A stretch of 64,000 bases of DNA, taken from Gracilaria gracilis. Its lineage: Eukaryota; Rhodophyta; Florideophyceae; Gracilariales; Gracilariaceae. The translations under genes were made by a program, and so were the position numbers. Each line of letters opens with the position of its first letter. Position 1 is the stretch's first letter. The notes below the pieces were generated by a model that was not told where the DNA came from, ran no database searches, and was given only the letters and a program-made list of their open reading frames with translations. The stretch spans positions 248,001 to 312,000 of the forward strand of contig JARGSG010000202.1 of NCBI GenBank assembly GCA_030374805.1, given 5' to 3'. Below are positions 59,714 through 64,000 of the stretch, piece by piece.

Positions 59714-59756
59714 TCCGCCGCCGCCGCCGCCGCCTCCGCCGCCGCCGCCGCTGTGA
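58560..59756 (+). CDS. KH-domain RNA-binding protein (KHDC4/BLOM7-like)
   Basis: A 398-residue protein from the ATG of MPVETERADRKRKWD. The N-terminus is Pro/Ala-rich. Residues 68-155 form a KH-like domain with the family's EINDHPGRRFAM, then VLIVSKGRYIAPGSP and ALFLKMRGAD; residues 175-265 form a second KH, with LRGPHGQYLRYIERAAGC in place of the usual G-P-G-(x)-YL-(x)2-I and LHVLLRAPS. This order matches KHDC4/BLOM7 (splicing-associated) and its plant relatives. The C-terminal 130 residues are low complexity: five PPSH repeats from a 12-bp tandem DNA repeat, and a final run of about 30 prolines ending PPL. Start context CGCCATGC is only moderate. Confidence 0.75.
59388..59448. repeat. 12-bp tandem repeat (CCGCCGTCGCAC)n coding PPSH
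   Basis: Five direct copies in the KH gene, followed downstream by a long (CCG)n tract at 59669-59752. Confidence 0.85.
59669..59752. repeat. (CCG/CCA/CCT)n tract coding polyproline
   Basis: About 28 successive proline codons at the extreme 3' end of the KH gene, mostly CCG with some CCA and CCT, ending just before the stop. Confidence 0.9.
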
Positions 59757-60156
59757 GCAGGCGGCGGCGCGTGCTCCCGTCGCGCGCGCGCGCACGCGTG
59801 CACGCGTGCCGCACAACGCAGCGGCTGGCGGCGACGTGTGTGTAGCCAGTGCACAGGGCGGGCTGCTGTCCCGCCACCGCCGCCGCTGCTGGCGGCTGGT
59901 CAGCGGCCGTCTCACGGCGCGGCCGTTCCGCCGCCCTCGCGGCCACCCGGTTGCGCCAATCGCGCGCGCCGCGCCGCAATTGGTGGCCGTGCGGCGCAAC
60001 GCATTTCATGCGCCTTTCATACGCGCGCGCGCTGCACGCGAGCGATGCGCCGCCGCGCAGTGGCGTGTTCGCCTCTCATCGGGTGGTGACGGTAATTCCA
60101 CGACGCCGCCTCCTCTTGCGCGCGCGTGCGTCTGCTTTTTCTGGCTCTCCCGCTTC

Positions 60157-60164
60157 TATAAAAG
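60157..60164 (+). promoter_or_regulatory. TATA box of malate dehydrogenase
   Basis: TATAAAAG 137 bp upstream of the ATG, in the 544-bp KH-MDH gap (59757-60300). A CATCTAGATAGATAGCTACC stretch follows at 60189-60208, near the likely start of transcription. Confidence 0.6.
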
Positions 60165-60300
60165 GCCGCCGCATTGCCCCCCGCGCTCCATCTAGATAGA
60201 TAGCTACCAGTTGCAGCTGCATTGCACAGCCGTATCTATCCCAACTCTACCCCCACCGCGCCGCCGCCAGCCAGTATCTGTACATATATACCACCAAACC

Positions 60301-61302
60301 ATGTGCCGCCCTGTGCCGCCCAACAATACGCTCACCGTGTGCGTGTCCGGCGCCGCCGGCCAAATTGCGTACAGCCTGCTGCCGCTCATCGCGCGCGGCG
60401 ACGTGTTTGGGCGCAATCAACCCATCGAGCTGCGCCTGCTCGAAATCACCCCCGCGCTCAGCGCGCTGCACGGCGTGGTCATGGAGCTGCACGACTGTGC
60501 GTTCCCGCTGCTGCGGCGCATCACCGAGACCGACGACCCCATGGTGGCGTTCCAGCACGCCGACGTGACCATTCTTGCGGGCTCGTTCCCGCGCCGCGCC
60601 GGCATGGAGCGCCGCGACCTCATTGCCAAAAACGTCAACATCTTCAAGGCGCAGGGCCGCGCGCTGGACCGCGTGGCGCACAAGAACGTCAAGGTGGTGG
60701 TGGTGGGCAACCCGTCCAACACCAACGCGCTGGTGCTGAGCCACTTTGCGCCGTCCATTGCCAAGCGCAACATCACCGCGCTCACGCGGCTGGACCAGAA
60801 CCGCGCGGAGGGGCAGGTTGCCGTGCGCACCGGCGTGACGGCCGACCAGGTGGAAGGCGTGTGCATCTGGGGTAACCATTCGGCCAGCCAGTACCCCGAC
60901 GTGACGCGCGCGCGCGTGAACGGCGAGCCGGTGCTGCACAAGCTCGGCGGCAAACGCGCAGTGGCCGAGGAGTTCATCCCGCGCATCCAGAAGAGGGGCG
61001 CGGCGGTGCTCAAGGCCAGGGGGCTGTCGTCGGCCATGTCGGCGGCCAGCGCGATTGGGGACCATTTGAGGAGCTGGATGATGGGCGATTCGAGGGTGGT
61101 GAGCATGGCTGTGGCGAGCGATGGAAGCTACGACGTGAAGCAGGGCGTTTATTTCTCGTTCCCCGTGCGGTGTATTGGCGGCGGTGAATACGAGATTGTG
61201 CAGGGCATTGAACTGGACGAATTCTCTCGAAAGTACGTGTCGGCAACAACGGAAGAGTTGTTTGCTGAACGACTGGAGGCGTTGGAGCTGTGCACGGCCT
61301 AA
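60301..61302 (+). CDS. Malate dehydrogenase, cytosolic type
   Basis: A 333-residue NAD-dependent malate dehydrogenase of the cytosolic group (oxaloacetate/malate). The Rossmann glycine motif is SGAAGQIAYSLLP (residue 16), then ILAGSFPRRAGMERRDLIA with the substrate-binding Arg residues, VVVGNPSNTNALVLSHFAP, LTRLDQNRAEGQVA with the catalytic Asp, and CIWGNHSASQYPD with the catalytic His. All are intact and the length is normal. No transit peptide and no peroxisomal signal at the end (LELCTA). Its own TATA promoter; convergent with the NDUFA6-like gene, 86 bp between stops. Confidence 0.97.
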   Translation: MCRPVPPNNTLTVCVSGAAGQIAYSLLPLIARGDVFGRNQPIELRLLEITPALSALHGVVMELHDCAFPLLRRITETDDPMVAFQHADVTILAGSFPRRAGMERRDLIAKNVNIFKAQGRALDRVAHKNVKVVVVGNPSNTNALVLSHFAPSIAKRNITALTRLDQNRAEGQVAVRTGVTADQVEGVCIWGNHSASQYPDVTRARVNGEPVLHKLGGKRAVAEEFIPRIQKRGAAVLKARGLSSAMSAASAIGDHLRSWMMGDSRVVSMAVASDGSYDVKQGVYFSFPVRCIGGGEYEIVQGIELDEFSRKYVSATTEELFAERLEALELCTA

Positions 61303-61388
61303 GTGCCAAGACGCAGCGGATGCACGCAGCACAGAGGTTGTGTTGTTGAATTGTACATAATACGAGAGATAGAAAGGCTAGCAACAGT

Positions 61389-62042
61389 CTACATGATAAT
61401 GCACTGCGAGGCGGCGTGGTTATTACGATCAAGTTGCTCGCTCGTAAAGAGCTTGTGTTGGAGTGCAAACGCCTCAAACTTTGCGTCCTCGTCTTGTTTC
61501 CACTGGAGGAACATGGGCCACGTGATGAGCTCATCGGGCACCAGCCCGCGTTGACGCCACATGGAGAGCAAATCATCGTTGCCCTGCGCTCCGGAGCGCT
61601 GCGCGTTTCGATGAGCCTCCTCCCTCATCAACTTGTGGGCGTAGTGATGAATGTATGCGTATATATGGTGACGGCCCTTCCACTGCTCGCTGATCTCGCG
61701 CAGCTCCTGGCAGCCCTTGAAGACGAGCATGTCGACGATCTTGGGGTCGGAGACGGCGGCGTGGCGCTCGAACAGGTCGCGCACGGTGCGGCGCAGAAAG
61801 GCAACATCCTCCACGATGTTGAAGTTGTTGCGCATGTGCGGCACGTCGCGCAGCGCGCGGCGGTACAGGCGCACGGCGTTGCGCGACGCGTCCTGCAGCG
61901 AGGCGGACAGCGAGGTGGCGTCGTCGCCGCTGCCGCCCGTGTCCGTGTAGCGCGACACGTCCACGCGCACGCCGGCCACGGTCGGTCGTGCGCGCGGCGC
62001 TTGCGCGCTCAGCGCGCGGGAGAGCGCTGGCAGCCGCGACAT
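61389..62042 (-). CDS. Complex I LYR subunit, NDUFA6-like, with long C-terminal extension
   Basis: A 217-residue protein. Residues 1-30 are Ser/Arg/Ala-rich without acidic residues, a probable mitochondrial presequence. The LYR motif is AVRLYRRALRDVP (about residue 56), followed by VRDLFERHAAVSDPKIVDMLVFKGCQELREI, the core of NDUFA6/B14, an accessory subunit of NADH:ubiquinone oxidoreductase that holds acyl carrier protein. NDUFA6 is usually about 130-150 residues; here about 75 more follow the core (LLSMWRQRGLVPDELITWP, FEAFALQHKLFTSEQL). The last four residues are CIIM, a textbook CaaX box, odd for a mitochondrial protein. Start at the ATG of MSRLPALSRA. Confidence 0.88.
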   Translation of the reverse strand: MSRLPALSRALSAQAPRARPTVAGVRVDVSRYTDTGGSGDDATSLSASLQDASRNAVRLYRRALRDVPHMRNNFNIVEDVAFLRRTVRDLFERHAAVSDPKIVDMLVFKGCQELREISEQWKGRHHIYAYIHHYAHKLMREEAHRNAQRSGAQGNDDLLSMWRQRGLVPDELITWPMFLQWKQDEDAKFEAFALQHKLFTSEQLDRNNHAASQCIIM

Positions 62043-62816
62043 GGTGCGCGCGGTTCGGGCGGCGGCGGAGCGGCGGCGGAGCGGCGGCGGAGCGGCGGCG
62101 GAGCGGCGGAGCGGCCGATCGGATGCGGCGAGCGCGCGATGGCGTGGCGCGCAGCGGCAGCGAGGAGCCGAGGAGCGATAGAAAGAGCAGAGAGAGAGCG
62201 GGCGAGCGAGCAGGCGCGTCGCACGTCACGTAGTACACGCGTGCACAGTCGTCCACGCACGCACGTATGCTTTGTTGGCCACGTGTGCACACGCGCCACG
62301 CGCGCCAACAACGCTGCACCGCGCTGCAGTCGCGTCGTCGCGTCGACGCTTCCGCCTGCCTGTGCGGCGGCGGAGGCGGCGGCGGCCGCGGCGGCGCTCG
62401 CTCTCAACTCGCCCGTTCGTAAGCGCGCGCGCGCGCGCACACACGTGGCCACGCGGCGCGGCTGTGCGACGCGTCCGCCGCCAATTGGTCGTACGCACCA
62501 CACGGCGCGCTTGATGCGCGCTGTGCACACCGTCACGTCGGCGCGCATGCGCCGTGTTCGATGGCGCTAGATACGCGAGCAGCGCGCTCGACGTCGGTGC
62601 CGTCGGTGCCGTCGCGAGCGCGCGCGCGCGCGCGCGCTCGCGCTGCGGCAGTGCGCGCGCGCGCCACCGCTTGGCGCGCGCCGCCGCCGCCGCCGCCGCT
62701 GGCGCTGGCGCTGGCGCCGCGCGCGTACCAACGGTATATGAGGCGGCGGCGGCGGCGGCGGCGCTCGCGCGCTGCGCGCCGCGTCGTGCCGCTGCCGTTG
62801 CCGTGCTTTCGCCGTC
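62043..62816. promoter_or_regulatory. Divergent NDUFA6 / kelch promoter region
   Basis: 774 bp with strong GC bias. It contains a 12-bp-type GCGGCGGAGCGG array (about 62051-62113) and GCGC alternating tracts (about 62610-62640), and TATATGAG near 62735 for the kelch gene. No gene accepted in it. Confidence 0.45.
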
Positions 62817-63974
62817 ATGCTTTGCTCCGTCGTGCACGTCGCGCTGCTGCTGCTGCTACTTGCGCCGCTCGTCTCCGCTGCCGCCGCTAACAAGCGCGCT
62901 CCCAAGGTACGAGCTCCTTCTTCTTCCAGCGCCGCCGCGCCGTCGCCCGTCGCGCCCCGCCACTGACCTCAAGTGCCCCCCCTCCCCCCCTCCCCTGCGT
63001 TCCCCGCGCAGTTGCTGACACCCAACTGGCGCTCGCACGCGCCGTACCCGCTGCCCGTATTCGAGGCGTCGGGCGGCGTGCTGCGCGTCGCGCCCGCCGA
63101 CCACCGGCTGGTGGTGGCCGGCGGCTACCTCGCCGACGGCGCGCTCACGGCCACGTCGCGCACGTACGCGCTGCAGCTGGCGCGGCGCGGCGCGGCGTGG
63201 CAGCGGCTGTCCGACATGCCGCGCGCGCTCACGCACTGCGCGCAGGCCATCGTGGCCGAGCAGCTGTACCTGTGCGGCGGCTTTCTGGGCGACGCGCCGG
63301 GCCGCTCCGTGCGCGACTGCTACGCGCTGTCGCTGCGTAACGGCTCGTGGCGCGCGCTGCCGCGCCTGCCCGTGGCCGTTGGCGGCGGCGCCATGGTGTA
63401 CATCAAGCCGCTTCACGCGCTGTTCTACGCGGGTGGTATGCGCCGCCAAGAGGGGCGCTACCACGGCGTCGACCTGCCGCACAGCTTCATGCTGCGCCTG
63501 CACGCGCTGGCCGCCGGCTGGACGCGCAAGGCGGACATGCCGAATCCGCGAAACCACATGGCGGCCGCCGTGGCGTCGTCGCGCTACTTCTTCCTGGGCG
63601 GGCAGCACTCGGCCGACGAGGAGCACGGCAATCAGCGCACGGTGAACGAGTACGTGTTCGGCAGCGACACGTGGCTGCGCAGGGCGCCCATCCCGCAGCC
63701 GCTCGGCCACATTGTGGCAAGCACGTTCGCGTTCTGGGACGGGCTGCTGGTGGTGGGCGGCGTCGTTAACGGCCGCAAACAGTCGCCCGACGTGTACTAC
63801 TACGACGTGCGCGCCGACGCGTGGTCGCTCGTGGGCAGCTTCGCGCGCAGCGTGCAGAGCCCTATTTGTGGCCTTTCGTACCAGCATGTGCACTGCTCTA
63901 CGGGGCTGGGCAAGCCCGGCTGGCCCGGCCTCAGCCATTTCCGCAAGCTTTCGTTGCCGTTGCCTGTGCAATAA
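62817..63974 (+). CDS. Secreted kelch-repeat protein, two exons
   Basis: Exon 1 (62817-62906) encodes 30 residues, MLCSVVHVALLLLLLAPLVS and AAAANKRAPK, a clear signal peptide. The intron (62907-63011, 105 nt) starts GTACGA, has a pyrimidine-rich 3' end and closes CGCGCAG. Exon 2 continues in frame for 320 codons to a TAA at 63972-63974. It holds about five kelch-type blades, each with Gly-Gly after a hydrophobic strand and a later Trp: LVVAGGYLAD, LYLCGGFLGDAPG, ALFYAGGMRRQ, YFFLGGQHSAD and LLVVGGVVNG. The set predicts a secreted or lumenal beta propeller. The ligand is unknown; galactose-oxidase-type copper residues are not evident. AATAAA overlaps the stop codon. Confidence 0.85.
62907..63011 (+). 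other. 105-nt intron of the kelch gene
   Basis: AAG|GTACGA donor, a CCCCCCTCCCCCCC tract and CGCGCAG acceptor. Phase 0; it separates the signal peptide exon from the propeller. Confidence 0.75.
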
Positions 63975-64000
63975 ATCATCTGTGATACACAACCACGCCG

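Noticed and set aside
58921-60195. 424-codon Arg-rich frame overlapping the KH gene
   Set aside because: A shadow of the KH coding frame; CCG repeats read out of frame give polyarginine, with no domain.

Overview
The window is nuclear DNA of a eukaryote with compact genes and few introns. Evidence: DNA polymerase alpha, PAN3, SUMO and ubiquitin proteases, RER1, RINT1/Tip20, TRAPP and complex I subunits, almost all in single exons. Only two coding introns are well supported (60 nt in TRAPPC2L, 105 nt in the kelch gene); a third may lie in the 5' UTR of mitochondrial bL31. Serine acetyltransferase carries a transit-peptide-like N-terminus with an early Phe, so a photosynthetic lineage is likely; a unicellular red alga is my best guess. 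That is inference from gene content and intron scarcity, not from a species match.

Layout. 1-7.4 kb: 3' end of a 3'(2'),5'-bisphosphate nucleotidase, PAN3, a BTB-BACK protein, then a gene-poor stretch. 7.4-15 kb: a head-to-head pair of glutamine synthetases, a USP-type deubiquitinase, RER1 and serine acetyltransferase. 15-28 kb: an inositol 5-phosphatase, a SUMO protease with several SUMO-interaction motifs, an unknown 565-residue protein, a small unknown protein with a KEN motif, and an OTU-like protease. 28-35.7 kb: DNA polymerase alpha catalytic subunit, mitochondrial bL31 and a DJ-1 protein. 35.7-40 kb: no recognisable gene, several repeats. 40-49.3 kb: a 14-repeat Sel1 protein, RINT1/Tip20, an NT-C2/coiled-coil protein, TRAPPC2L and GDP-mannose pyrophosphorylase. 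49.3-57.3 kb: only a TrhO/TSTD2-type rhodanese gene is clear, plus a broken or spliced unknown ORF. 57.3-64 kb: a very GC-rich block with a secreted Kazal-like protein, a KHDC4-like KH protein, malate dehydrogenase, an NDUFA6-like LYR protein and a secreted kelch protein.

Genes tend to alternate as convergent pairs with short 3' gaps (63-170 bp) and divergent pairs sharing a 0.4-1.4 kb promoter region. The most interesting signal is an 11-bp interrupted palindrome, TACC-N3-GGTA, found seven times in intergenic DNA where about one copy is expected by chance; six copies lie about 150-400 bp upstream of a start codon. Canonical E2F-type sites stand upstream of DNA polymerase alpha (inside a perfect 28-bp inverted repeat) and of the SUMO protease. 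I found no convincing tRNA, rRNA or CRISPR. Start codons were chosen as ATG from the sequence; several long frames extend upstream only through GTG/TTG and were trimmed.
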